From Elusimicrobia bacterium CG08_land_8_20_14_0_20_59_10 (lineage in GTDB: Bacteria > Elusimicrobiota > Elusimicrobia > Elusimicrobiales > UBA9959), in the NCBI GenBank assembly GCA_002779045.1, contig PEXO01000117.1, positions 1-11,104 on the forward strand: a stretch of DNA of 11,104 bases. Direction: 5' to 3'. The notes under the pieces were generated by a model. It saw only the letters and a list, made by a program, of their open reading frames with translations. It ran no database searches and was not told where the DNA came from. A program made the translations under genes and the position numbers. Positions 1-6,894 of this stretch are shown one piece after another; position 1 is the first letter of the stretch, and every line of letters begins with the position of its first letter.

Positions 1-75
1 GGTTTTTGAATGGAACCCGCCGAGTTTTCCCGCGCCTACTACTCCAAAACGCATTTTCTTTTGTTTTGCGGCCAT
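1..75 (-). CDS. Gfo/Idh/MocA-type oxidoreductase, N-terminal fragment
   Basis: Only the first 25 codons are in the window; the gene runs off the left edge. The reading frame on the minus strand starts at the ATG at 75-73. Its N-terminus has a basic lead (AAKQKK) followed by a first beta strand and a dinucleotide-binding turn, FGVVGAGKLGGFHSK, with GxGxxG at residues 14-19. A His two residues after that turn is typical of the Gfo/Idh/MocA sugar and imine oxidoreductases, which use NAD(P) in the cytosol. AGAGG at 81-85 sits 5 bases upstream of the ATG and supports this start; Met8 is a possible but less well supported alternative. The terminator at 253-280 cuts it off from the S1 gene upstream, so it probably has its own promoter. 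The substrate cannot be told from this fragment. Another Rossmann-fold dehydrogenase remains possible. Confidence 0.7.
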   Translation of the reverse strand, partial: MAAKQKKMRFGVVGAGKLGGFHSKT

Positions 76-90
76 AGTATCCTCTAACAG

Positions 91-106
91 CGCCGTTCGA
101 ACGGCG
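91..106. promoter_or_regulatory. Perfect 16-bp palindrome, candidate operator
   Basis: CGCCGTTC is followed directly by its exact reverse complement GAACGGCG with no spacer. It lies 5 bases upstream of the Shine-Dalgarno sequence of the minus-strand oxidoreductase, so it would fall in that gene's leader or just downstream of its promoter. A dimeric repressor site or a short leader hairpin would both fit. The half-site order (GTTC then GAAC) is opposite to a LexA box of the GAAC-spacer-GTTC type. No regulator is identified. Confidence 0.4.
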
Positions 107-127
107 GACCGGAAAAACCTGTTCCGT

Positions 128-141
128 ATTTTACTATTCTA
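128..141 (-). promoter_or_regulatory. Weak candidate -10 region for the oxidoreductase gene
   Basis: Read on the minus strand there are two overlapping options, TAGAAT (141-136) and TAAAAT (133-128), each matching TATAAT at 5 of 6 positions in a locally AT-rich patch. No convincing -35 hexamer lies 16-18 bases upstream of either. From the second, transcription would start near 121, placing the 91-106 palindrome about 15-30 bases into the transcript. Confidence 0.25.
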
Positions 142-218
142 CTAAATATGGCGGAGATATGGCTTGTCCGGGCGCTCAAGTCAGGTCTGTCGCTGCGGAA
201 GACGGCGCCTTGGGGGAG

Positions 219-248
219 CTGGTGTCGGGCAGCAGTGCCTGACACCAG
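219..248. repeat. 13-bp-stem inverted repeat, REP-like
   Basis: CTGGTGTC pairs perfectly with GACACCAG. The next five bases, GGGCA against TGCCT, pair with one G-T wobble, closing on a GCAG loop. No T-run follows on either side and a separate terminator lies just beyond, so this is not simply a terminator. The core AGTGCCTGACACC resembles, from memory, the palindromic REP sequences that accompany Y1/RAYT transposases in many bacteria. No transposase is in the window. An 8-base core, AGTGCCTG, recurs in another gap at 3262-3269. Confidence 0.5.
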
Positions 249-252
249 GCTG

Positions 253-280
253 AAAAAACCCCGGGAGGCCGGGGTTTTTT
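253..280. terminator. Rho-independent terminator after the S1 gene (bidirectional form)
   Basis: A six-base A run, a CCCCGG/CCGGGG stem (259-264 with 269-274), a GAGG loop and a six-base T run give a symmetrical hairpin. The A and T runs can extend the stem. It starts 18 bases beyond the S1 stop codon on the minus strand, where the transcript ends in six U. It also insulates the minus-strand oxidoreductase further along. Confidence 0.9.
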
Positions 281-297
281 ATCGGCTGCCGGGAACG

Positions 298-1491
298 TTA
301 TTTGCCGTTTTTCTTTTCCAGTGCCCGCTTGAGCATTTCTCCCATGGAGCCGACCGCCGGCGCGTCCGACCGGGTCTGGTATTTCTCCAGCGTGGCGGCG
401 CTCTCCTCTTCCTCGCGGCTTATCTCGGCCGGGACCAGCGAGATGCGCCTGTTCTTCAGGTCTACCGCCTCCACGCGCACCTCTATGGCTTCCCCCACTT
501 TGAGGACTTCGTCCGGGTGGTTCACGCGGCGTTCGCCCGACAGCCGGGACACGTGGATAAGCCCGTCCACGCCCTCGCCAAGGGTGACGAAGGCGCCGAA
601 GGGCGCGAGACGCGAGATGGTGCCGGTATGGTAGGAACCGGGGGGCCAGTTGCGGTCCGCCGTGTCCCAGGGGTCGGGCAGCGCGTCTTTCAGGCTGAAG
701 GAGATCTTTTCGTTGGGCCAGTCGAGCTTCTTTATAATAACCTCCACTTCCTGGCCCGGTTTAAGGACATCTTCCACTTTTTCGGTCCTGCCCCAGGCTA
801 TTTCCGACACCGGCAGCAGGCCTTCCAGCCCGCCGATGTCCACGAAGGCGCCGAATTTCTGTATGGAGGTAATAGTGCCGCGTACCTTGTCCCCTTCTTT
901 CAGCGTTTCTTTGAACGAGGAGGCCTTTTCCTGCCGCTCGTTCTCAAGTATGCCTTTGCGCGAGAGCACCACATTACGTTCAGAGAGTTCTATTATCTCG
1001 AAGGTCAGGGACTTGCCGATATAATCCGCCTTGTTCTCTTCGCGGCGTATGCCTATCTGCGAGAAGGGGCAGAAAGCGCGGGTGGCTCCTATCGTGATCT
1101 CAAAACCGCCTTTCACTTCCTTTGAAACCGTGCCTTGTACGGGTATGCGGCTGCGGAAAGCGTCACCCAGCTGCGCCCGGGCCGCGGGGCCTGCGCCGAT
1201 CTTTACGGTAAAATGCATCTCGCCTTCTTCCGAGCGCAGGAACCAGGCGCGTATGGTGTCTCCCTCTTTTACCGTCAGGTTCCCGCCGGCGTCCTTAAAT
1301 TCGTTTACGGAAATATAGCCCTCGCCTTTGCCGCCCACCTCTATCAGCGCCCATTCGGGGGTCAGCTTAACTATGCGGGTCTCCACCTTCTGGCCAGGGT
1401 CCATCCTGGAGGGTTCTTCATAGCTTTGTTCGAACATTTGCTCGAAACTTTCTTCGGTATCGCTGCCATCCTGGCGGTTGTCGGTGTTCAT
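298..1491 (-). CDS. S1 RNA-binding domain protein, ribosomal protein S1-like, four S1 domains
   Basis: The 397-residue protein has an acidic, low-complexity N-terminus (1-30) and then four S1 OB-fold repeats at about 35-97, 114-178, 198-268 and 285-353. A charged C-terminal tail ends in a likely short helix (383-397). Repeat 2 (GGFEITIGATRAFCPFSQ) and repeat 3 (KFGAFVDIGGLEGLLPVSE, then DPWD) follow the order and signatures of domains 2 and 3 of bacterial S1. Repeat 4 (PFGAFVTLGEGVDGLIHVS) resembles S1 domain 4. Bacterial S1 binds single-stranded mRNA at the 30S subunit and helps initiation. Enterobacterial S1 has six domains and about 557 residues, so this is a D1-D4 form. It could be this organism's rpsA or an accessory paralogue. 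The start at 1491 has GAGGA about 5 bases upstream. The gene is monocistronic, with a TATAAT promoter and its own terminator. Confidence 0.88.
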   Translation of the reverse strand: MNTDNRQDGSDTEESFEQMFEQSYEEPSRMDPGQKVETRIVKLTPEWALIEVGGKGEGYISVNEFKDAGGNLTVKEGDTIRAWFLRSEEGEMHFTVKIGAGPAARAQLGDAFRSRIPVQGTVSKEVKGGFEITIGATRAFCPFSQIGIRREENKADYIGKSLTFEIIELSERNVVLSRKGILENERQEKASSFKETLKEGDKVRGTITSIQKFGAFVDIGGLEGLLPVSEIAWGRTEKVEDVLKPGQEVEVIIKKLDWPNEKISFSLKDALPDPWDTADRNWPPGSYHTGTISRLAPFGAFVTLGEGVDGLIHVSRLSGERRVNHPDEVLKVGEAIEVRVEAVDLKNRRISLVPAEISREEEESAATLEKYQTRSDAPAVGSMGEMLKRALEKKNGK

Positions 1492-1543
1492 GGGTTCCTC
1501 GTATGGGCGGTTTTGGCGGGGTCAAATTCGGTATTACCTCTAC

Positions 1544-1573
1544 ATTATAGCTTTACAGGGGGCAGGATTGGAA
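1544..1573 (-). promoter_or_regulatory. Sigma-70-type promoter for the S1 gene
   Basis: On the minus strand a perfect TATAAT lies at 1549-1544, with a weak -35 candidate TTCCAA (1573-1568) 18 bases further upstream. Transcription would start near 1537, giving a leader of about 45 bases before the ATG. The -10 is strong; the -35 matches only 3 of 6 positions. Confidence 0.55.
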
Positions 1574-1645
1574 ATTCATGCCTGCCTGAGACATTTCCGG
1601 TGAGCGGCCGGGCATTCTGGCGTGGAACAAGAAAGGCAGGAATGG
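1561..1645. repeat. Direct repeat pair GGCAGGAWTGG in the divergent promoter region
   Basis: GGCAGGATTGG at 1561-1571 and GGCAGGAATGG at 1635-1645 match at 10 of 11 positions. Their starts are 74 bases apart, close to seven DNA helical turns. The first overlaps the -35 region of the minus-strand S1 promoter and the second abuts the -10 of the amylase promoter. CCTGCC at 1581-1586 is also an inverted partner of the first GGCAGG. A shared regulator site is possible, but the similarity is short and could be chance. Confidence 0.3.
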
Positions 1646-1651
1646 TATACT
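1623..1651 (+). promoter_or_regulatory. Sigma-70-type promoter for the alpha-amylase gene
   Basis: TATACT at 1646-1651 matches the -10 consensus at 5 of 6 positions. The hexamer 17 bases upstream, TGGAAC at 1623-1628, is a poor -35 (3 of 6). Transcription from about 1658 would leave a very short leader of about 13 bases, just enough for the GGGGAAG ribosome binding site at 1660-1666. Confidence 0.45.
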
Positions 1652-1670
1652 TGCAATCCGGGGAAGAACA

Positions 1671-3257
1671 ATGATGAAGAAAATGATCGCTTTTGTGCTG
1701 CTGGCCGCGCTCTGCGCGCCGGCTTCTGCGGCGCCTAAAGCAGACAAATGGGATTTCAGGAACGAAACCATTTACTTCGTTATGACCGACAGGTTCGTGG
1801 ACGGGGACCCCGGCAACAACAATATCTACGGCGACGAGTATAAGCCGGGTAATCTCAAATACTACCAGGGCGGGGATTTCAAGGGACTGATGCAGAACCT
1901 GGACCATATAAAGGATATGGGGTTCACCGCGATATGGATAACCCCGCCGGTGGCGCAGCCCCCGGGGCGCTACCAGAACCAGGACGGCTCTTATGACGCC
2001 GCCGGGTACCACGGCTACTGGGCCTGGGATTTCTCAAAAATAGACCCGCACCTGGAGTCGAAGGGGGCTTCTTACGCGGACCTGATAAGCGCGGCGCACG
2101 CCAAAGGCCTGAAGATAATACAGGACATTGTGACCAACCACGGTCACGGCGGCTGGGTGCACCCGTCGGTGAAGTGGTACGATCACAAGGGGCAGGTGTC
2201 CGGGCTCGGTAAAACTTTCGACTACAATAATGATACGCGGAACTGGTTCCGCCACAGCGGGCCGGCCATAGCGGACCTGCTTGACTTTAATGAGGACAAC
2301 CCCGAAGTGGTCAAATGGTTTGTTGATATTTACAAGGGCTATCAGAACCTGGGCGTGGACGCTTTCCGCATAGACACCGTAGCCTGGATGAAGCCGGAGT
2401 TCTGGAAGACCTTCACCACGGAGCTGCACAAGAATAAAAAAGATTTTTTCCTGTTCGGCGAGGTATGGACCAACGGCGATATCAACTGGCTCGCCGGCTA
2501 TACCGGCCTGGCCCCCGGCGACCCGATGAATTCCGCCATGAGCGTGCTGGACATGCCGGGCTCCTCAATGGGCTCCTGGGGGCAGTTCGAGGCCGTGTTC
2601 AAGGGCGGGGAATACACGAACGTGGACAAGGTGCTGTCGCAGGACGGAAAATACAAGGACGCCACCTATCTTGTGACCTATCTTGATAACCACGACAAAC
2701 CGCGGTTCAACGGCCCCGGCTGGGACGGCAGCGCGGCCTCCACGGAGCAGTATTTCGACGCGCTTAATTTTTATTTCACCGCGCGCGGCATCCCGTGCGT
2801 CTACTATGGGACGGAGGTCCGGATGGTTGGCGGTAATGACCCGGATAACCGCAAATACCTCGGGCTGGAGGGCATAAAAGCCGCCAGGACGGATCCCGTT
2901 TACCTGCGCCTTAAAAAGCTCAACGCCGTGCGGCGCGCAAGCCCGGCCCTGCTGAAGGGCGCGCAGAAGAAGCTTTATGCCTCAAAGGACCAGTATGTTT
3001 TCAAGAGGGAATACGGCGGTGAAAGGGTTTTCGTCTTCCTTAATAAGGGCGCCGGCGGAGCTTCCATAAATATCGGGAATATTCCCCCGGGGAACTATAC
3101 GGATATCTGCAGCGGTAAGACCTTCGCCGTGAAAAAGGGCAGGTTCGCCGTAAATATCCCGGCGCACGGCGTCCGGGTGCTGACGAGCGGCGCCGTTAAA
3201 GGCGAGCCCTGGAAGCTGCCCGATGCCGCGGATGCGGCCCGGCCGCACCTGTCGTAA
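1671..3257 (+). CDS. Secreted GH13 alpha-amylase
   Basis: This 528-residue protein is predicted to hydrolyse alpha-1,4-glucosidic bonds of starch- or glycogen-like glucans outside the cytoplasm. Residues 1-20 form a signal peptide (MMKKM, hydrophobic core, APASA cleavage site). The catalytic TIM barrel spans about 30-425 and carries all four GH13 regions. Region I is DIVTNH (152-157), region II is DAFRID with nucleophile Asp235, region III is LFGEVW with acid/base Glu264, and region IV is YLDNHD with transition-state Asp342. TDRFVDGD (39-46) and GDF (68-70) are typical of amylase and CGTase relatives. A small C-terminal beta domain fills about 430-508. The catalytic set is complete, so it should be active; the exact substrate and GH13 subfamily are not determined. 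GGGGAAG lies 4 bases before the first ATG and 7 before the second (1674), so Met2 may be the real start. It is a single gene converging on the C11 peptidase gene. Confidence 0.93.
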   Translation: MMKKMIAFVLLAALCAPASAAPKADKWDFRNETIYFVMTDRFVDGDPGNNNIYGDEYKPGNLKYYQGGDFKGLMQNLDHIKDMGFTAIWITPPVAQPPGRYQNQDGSYDAAGYHGYWAWDFSKIDPHLESKGASYADLISAAHAKGLKIIQDIVTNHGHGGWVHPSVKWYDHKGQVSGLGKTFDYNNDTRNWFRHSGPAIADLLDFNEDNPEVVKWFVDIYKGYQNLGVDAFRIDTVAWMKPEFWKTFTTELHKNKKDFFLFGEVWTNGDINWLAGYTGLAPGDPMNSAMSVLDMPGSSMGSWGQFEAVFKGGEYTNVDKVLSQDGKYKDATYLVTYLDNHDKPRFNGPGWDGSAASTEQYFDALNFYFTARGIPCVYYGTEVRMVGGNDPDNRKYLGLEGIKAARTDPVYLRLKKLNAVRRASPALLKGAQKKLYASKDQYVFKREYGGERVFVFLNKGAGGASINIGNIPPGNYTDICSGKTFAVKKGRFAVNIPAHGVRVLTSGAVKGEPWKLPDAADAARPHLS

Positions 3258-3290
3258 AGGAAGTGCCTGGCGGTCCGACCCTGGTGACGG

Positions 3291-3324
3291 AAAAAAAGGC
3301 CCGGGGGTAGCCCCCGGGCCTTTT
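3291..3324. terminator. Bidirectional terminator between amylase and C11 peptidase genes
   Basis: A ten-base stem, GGCCCGGGGG (3298-3307) with CCCCCGGGCC (3311-3320), closes on a TAG loop. It is flanked by seven A on the left and four T on the right. The amylase stop (3255-3257) and the C11 stop (3343-3341 on the minus strand) face each other across it, so one hairpin can end both convergent transcripts. The U run is longer (7) for the minus-strand transcript. Confidence 0.92.
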
Positions 3325-3340
3325 CTATACAAGTTCGGGC

Positions 3341-4759
3341 TTACTCTGCCTGCCAGACGGAGTCGGTCCAGGTTATGAACTCGTCCCACTGGCTGTCTTT
3401 CGACAGGGAGAGGTCGGCATACCTGGTCTCGAAGATGCCGGCCAGCTGGTCGGGTATCTTCTTGAGCTTCAGCGTGGTGTTGATAGCCAGGCCGCCAACC
3501 TTGGTGTAGTCGTAGCCGTTCTCGGTGTCCCCGCCTATGCCCACACTGCGCATCACCAGGCCGTTCTTTATGAAGCCCATCAGGTCCTGCGCGGCCTGCT
3601 TCGTGTCGGGGGAGCCGGCGTTCCCGCCCACTATGCGGGCATAGTCGTAAAGGTCCGAGTAGAACGAGAGCTGCTTCTTCTTGTCGTTTTTGGGGTCCAG
3701 GCTGGTGAAGCGTATCACATTGGCTATCGCGGCCTTTACGGCTGCGGTCTCGTTATTGCGCATTACCGCTCCGGCGAAAGCGTCCAGGTAGCCGGGCAGC
3801 TGGTTAAGCGCGGCCGGGCGCAGCGTGGAGAGGGTGGCGCCCATGCCGGTGGCGGGTACGTGTATCGGGCCCACCGGTATGCCTTCGGCGTAGAAAGCGC
3901 GGTACCAGTTCATCAGGAAGTCGCTCAGCTGTTCGTTGGAGAAAGCGGTGTTGCCGTTCATGAAGTTGAGCAGCTTCACATAGTCGAAGCCCTGCGCCAG
4001 CATCGTTTCCTCGGAGCCCACTATCAGCCCTGCGCCGTCCTTCACTTCATAGGCCACTTCGCCCATCTGCTGCAGGCAGGCGTTCTGCATGAACACGTCC
4101 ACGTAGCCGGCCTGGCGGAAGATCTCGCCCAGCTGAACGGTGCGTATATAATTCCTGGTCTCATCGTCGAAGGAGATGCCCTTGGCGCCGGCGCCGGTGC
4201 CGGAGGGGGCGGCTTCCATAACCGGGTCTATCCAGCCCAGGCCGTGGTTCCAGAGTATGAACATATATTTCTTCGCGGGGTACTTGGCCTTGGCGGTCTT
4301 TATGAAATCTATCGCGCGGCGGTAGTCGCCCATGTCGGCTTTGGGGTCGGTGGAGATGACCTTGTCCGAGGCGCCGATAAGGCCTTTCTTGCCTACCAGC
4401 AGGCGCTTGGCGCCCTTGCCTTTTATGCCGATGTCCACTACCACGTTAACTTTGGCGGTGGTGCCCACTTTCTGCATTTCACCCAGGTCCTTCTCGGCCC
4501 ATTTGCCCACCATGCCCAGCAGGTGGCTTTCGGCCAGGTCGTTCTTGGCGTTCATGAAAACCATCACGGTCCAGTCCTTGGTGCCGTTGGCTTCCGGTTT
4601 ATGGGAGAAGATCTGCGGAAAACCCTTTTGGGTGCCGGCGGTGCCAATGCCGGCCGCGGTTTTCCCGTTGAGATCGAAGCCGTTCTGCGCATTAAGCGCG
4701 GGGATGCCCAGAAAAACCAGGGTGAGCGCCGCGGACATCAGTTTAAGTGCTTTAGACAT
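3341..4759 (-). CDS. Secreted C11 clostripain-family cysteine peptidase
   Basis: The 472-residue protein carries a signal peptide (about 1-24, ending ALNA) and is therefore exported. The clostripain (C11) core starts at DWTVMVFMNAKNDL (62-75), the family's first beta strand. The catalytic His lies in ILWNHGLGW (His172) and the nucleophile in FMQNACLQQM (Cys228), followed by the conserved LIVGSEE (245-251). Family members cleave after basic residues and often self-process in a loop between His and Cys. The Gly/Ala-rich loop at about 184-195 is where that would occur here, but I cannot confirm it. The C-terminal part (about 270-472) has no motif I recognise beyond the family fold. The start has AAGGAGA at 4766-4772, about 6 bases upstream. 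It is divergent from the M3 peptidase gene and has its own terminator. Protein degradation for nutrition is a guess from the neighbourhood. Confidence 0.88.
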   Translation of the reverse strand: MSKALKLMSAALTLVFLGIPALNAQNGFDLNGKTAAGIGTAGTQKGFPQIFSHKPEANGTKDWTVMVFMNAKNDLAESHLLGMVGKWAEKDLGEMQKVGTTAKVNVVVDIGIKGKGAKRLLVGKKGLIGASDKVISTDPKADMGDYRRAIDFIKTAKAKYPAKKYMFILWNHGLGWIDPVMEAAPSGTGAGAKGISFDDETRNYIRTVQLGEIFRQAGYVDVFMQNACLQQMGEVAYEVKDGAGLIVGSEETMLAQGFDYVKLLNFMNGNTAFSNEQLSDFLMNWYRAFYAEGIPVGPIHVPATGMGATLSTLRPAALNQLPGYLDAFAGAVMRNNETAAVKAAIANVIRFTSLDPKNDKKKQLSFYSDLYDYARIVGGNAGSPDTKQAAQDLMGFIKNGLVMRSVGIGGDTENGYDYTKVGGLAINTTLKLKKIPDQLAGIFETRYADLSLSKDSQWDEFITWTDSVWQAE

Positions 4760-4790
4760 TAAAGGTCTCCTTGCTTACTGTTCTGACTAC

Positions 4791-4796
4791 ATCATA
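4791..4796 (-). promoter_or_regulatory. Candidate -10 for the C11 peptidase gene
   Basis: Read on the minus strand this is TATGAT, 5 of 6 to consensus, giving a start near 4784 and a leader of about 25 bases that contains the AAGGAGA site. No good -35 is seen: the region 17 bases upstream is CCCGGG-like and TTGCCC is 20 bases away. Confidence 0.35.
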
Positions 4797-4835
4797 GTTT
4801 ACCTTCCACAGGCCCCGGGCAAAAGAGGCGAAAGT

Positions 4836-4876
4836 CCTAAAAAACGGTGTTTTAGGGCCCAGGCCGGTCTGGGCCC
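4836..4876. promoter_or_regulatory. Two adjacent hairpins between divergent peptidase promoters
   Basis: CCTAAAA (4836-4842) pairs with TTTTAGG (4850-4856), and GGGCCCAG (4855-4862) pairs with CTGGGCCC (4869-4876) around a GCCGGT loop. The two stems share GG at 4855-4856, so they are mutually exclusive at the junction. They lie between the two divergent -10 elements, outside both expected transcripts, so double-stranded protein binding is more likely than an RNA role. Function unknown. Confidence 0.4.
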
Positions 4877-4900
4877 TTGGTCCGGCATCTTTTTATATTT

Positions 4901-4909
4901 TGATACAAT
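4901..4909 (+). promoter_or_regulatory. Extended -10 promoter for the M3 peptidase gene
   Basis: TGATACAAT combines an extended TGn element with TACAAT (5 of 6) in an AT-rich patch. No -35 at proper spacing is obvious, which extended -10 promoters tolerate. Transcription would begin near 4916, leaving about 27 bases of leader with GGAGG at 4934-4938, 4 bases before the ATG. Confidence 0.5.
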
Positions 4910-4942
4910 GTTAAACGAGTTCCCGAAGTTCATGGAGGTATT

Positions 4943-6889
4943 ATGTCCAAGGCACCAGAATTCTCATACACCCCCGAACAGGTAAAAGACCTCTGCGAGA
5001 CGGCCATCAAGGACCTTGAGTCCGGGCTGACGGACCTGGTAAATATTCCCGGGCCGCAGCGTAATTTTAAGAACACCATGCTGGCTTTCGAGAACGCCGT
5101 CAGCGGTTTCGGCGGGACCGTGCAGGTCCCGATCTTCCTGGCCTATGTCTCCGATAATGAGGACCTGCGCAAGGCCGGCCAGGAAATGGAGCTTAGGATA
5201 AGCCGGTATTCCGTGGACCTGTTCACCCGCGAGGACATCTTTAACGCTTTAAGCGAATACGCGGCCAAAGGCGAAAAACTGGAGGCCGTGGAGGCGCGGC
5301 TGCTGGAAAGGTCGCTGCTGGATTTCAAGCGCAACGGACTCGGCCTGGAGCCGCGCAAAAAGAACAAGGTGAAGAAGCTGAAGAAGGAGCTCATCGGGCT
5401 GGAGCTGGATTTCTCGAAGAACCTGCGCGAGGTGAACGATGTCCTGGAGGTTTCCGAAGAGGAGCTGGAGGGTCTGCCTGAGGATTTCAAGGCCCGGCTG
5501 AAAAAGAGCGAAGGCGGGAAATACCTGGTGACGATGAATTACCCGGACTATATCCCCTTCATGGACAATGCGGAAAACGGCGGCGCGCGCCGCCGCTTGG
5601 GGGAAATGTTCAATAACCGCTGTTCCCCGGTCAATATAGAGCTTATGGAAAAAGCCATAGCCCTGCGCCGCAAGAGCGCGAAGCTGCTGGGCTATCCCTC
5701 GTACGCCGAATACGTGCTGGACAACCGCATGGCCGGGAACAGCGAAAATGTGATCTCCTTTCTGGAGCGGACCTGGGCCAGGCTAAAGAAAAAAGGCCGC
5801 AAGGAACTGCGGGCCAGGCTTAAACTCAAAGGCGGGGAAGACAAGGTCCTCAATGCCTGGGAAAGCCGTTACTACAATAACCAGCTGAAGAAGACGAAAT
5901 ACGCCATAGACCATGAGAAGATAAAGGAGTATTTCCCGCTTGAAACCGTTATAAACGGCATGTTCGGGGTTTTCGGCGAGGTGCTGGGCGCCCGCTTCGA
6001 CCCCGCGCAGCTGCCGGCCTGGCATAAGGATGTCCGGGCCTATGAAGTTAAGAACGCGGACGGTTCCATAGCGGCCTATTTCTATTTCGACCTGTTCCCG
6101 CGCGACGGCAAGTACAAGCACGCCGCCTGCTTCGGCCTGCGCCACGGCCGCGTGCTGGAGGACGGCTCCTATGAACTGCCCGCCGCCGCGATAGTGGCCA
6201 ATTTCCCGCCGCCCTCGGGGGGTTCGCCGGCCCTGCTGACCTTCGACGATGTGGTGACCCTGTTCCACGAGTTCGGACATGTCACGCACAATATCTTCAC
6301 GAAGGCCAAGTACGGCAAGTTCTCCGGCACCAGCGTCTCGCGCGACTTCGTGGAGGTCCCGTCCAAGATGCTGGAGAACTGGGCCTACTGCCCGGAAGTG
6401 CTCAGGCGCATCTCCGGCCACTTCAAAGCCCCGTCGGAGAAGCTGCCCGAGAAGATAATAAAAAAGCTGATAGCGGCCAAGAACATGGATTCCGGCCTGG
6501 GCAACCTGCGGCAGCTCTTCTTCAGCCTGCTGGATATGCGCTACCATACCGCGCGCGGCAAGGTGGACACCACGAAGCTGTACGAAAAGCTGATGAAGAA
6601 GATCTCCCTGATACCGATGAGCCCGGGCACGCACCCGCAGGCCAGCTTCGGCCACCTGATGGGCGGCTACGAGGCAGGCTATTACAGCTATCTCTGGAGC
6701 GAGGTCATAGCCGCGGACCTGTTCGGCGTCTTCGAGGCTTCCGGCGTGATGAACCCGGAGACCGGGGCTAAATACCGGGAGCTGATACTTGCTCCGGGCC
6801 GCAGCTATGACGAGGCCGGCCAGGTGGAGAAATTCCTGGGCCGTCCCTCCACGGAGGACGCGTTCCTCAAAAGTATAGGCGCGGCGTAA
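4943..6889 (+). CDS. M3 family zinc oligopeptidase (oligopeptidase A / thimet type)
   Basis: This 648-residue enzyme should cleave short peptides in the cytosol; it has no signal peptide. The zinc site is complete: HEFGH at 442-446 supplies His442, catalytic Glu443 and His446. Glu471 in DFVEVPSKMLENW lies 25 residues on, the spacing of the third ligand in thimet and neurolysin-type M3 peptidases. The substrate-binding Gly/Tyr loop is present near the C-terminus as GGYEAGYYSYLWSE (574-587). The length is slightly under the usual 680 or so of OpdA and Dcp, and the N-terminal helical half (1-330) is rich in Lys/Glu. A strong GGAGG site supports the ATG at 4943. No gene follows it closely except across the heptamer repeat at 6895-6987, and no terminator hairpin with a T run was found in that gap. 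Whether it is closer to OpdA, Dcp or PepF cannot be settled here. Confidence 0.92.
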   Translation: MSKAPEFSYTPEQVKDLCETAIKDLESGLTDLVNIPGPQRNFKNTMLAFENAVSGFGGTVQVPIFLAYVSDNEDLRKAGQEMELRISRYSVDLFTREDIFNALSEYAAKGEKLEAVEARLLERSLLDFKRNGLGLEPRKKNKVKKLKKELIGLELDFSKNLREVNDVLEVSEEELEGLPEDFKARLKKSEGGKYLVTMNYPDYIPFMDNAENGGARRRLGEMFNNRCSPVNIELMEKAIALRRKSAKLLGYPSYAEYVLDNRMAGNSENVISFLERTWARLKKKGRKELRARLKLKGGEDKVLNAWESRYYNNQLKKTKYAIDHEKIKEYFPLETVINGMFGVFGEVLGARFDPAQLPAWHKDVRAYEVKNADGSIAAYFYFDLFPRDGKYKHAACFGLRHGRVLEDGSYELPAAAIVANFPPPSGGSPALLTFDDVVTLFHEFGHVTHNIFTKAKYGKFSGTSVSRDFVEVPSKMLENWAYCPEVLRRISGHFKAPSEKLPEKIIKKLIAAKNMDSGLGNLRQLFFSLLDMRYHTARGKVDTTKLYEKLMKKISLIPMSPGTHPQASFGHLMGGYEAGYYSYLWSEVIAADLFGVFEASGVMNPETGAKYRELILAPGRSYDEAGQVEKFLGRPSTEDAFLKSIGAA

Positions 6890-6894
6890 TAAAA

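Noticed and set aside
148..1125. Long plus-strand open frame opposite the S1 gene
   Set aside because: It lies antisense to a protein with four clear S1 domains, has no homology-like motifs and no ribosome binding site; long antisense frames are expected in GC-rich coding DNA.
1623..1640. Possible sigma-54 promoter (GG and GC ten bases apart) upstream of the amylase
   Set aside because: The -12 half reads AGGC rather than TTGC and the -24 half is imperfect; the TATACT -10 is a simpler explanation.
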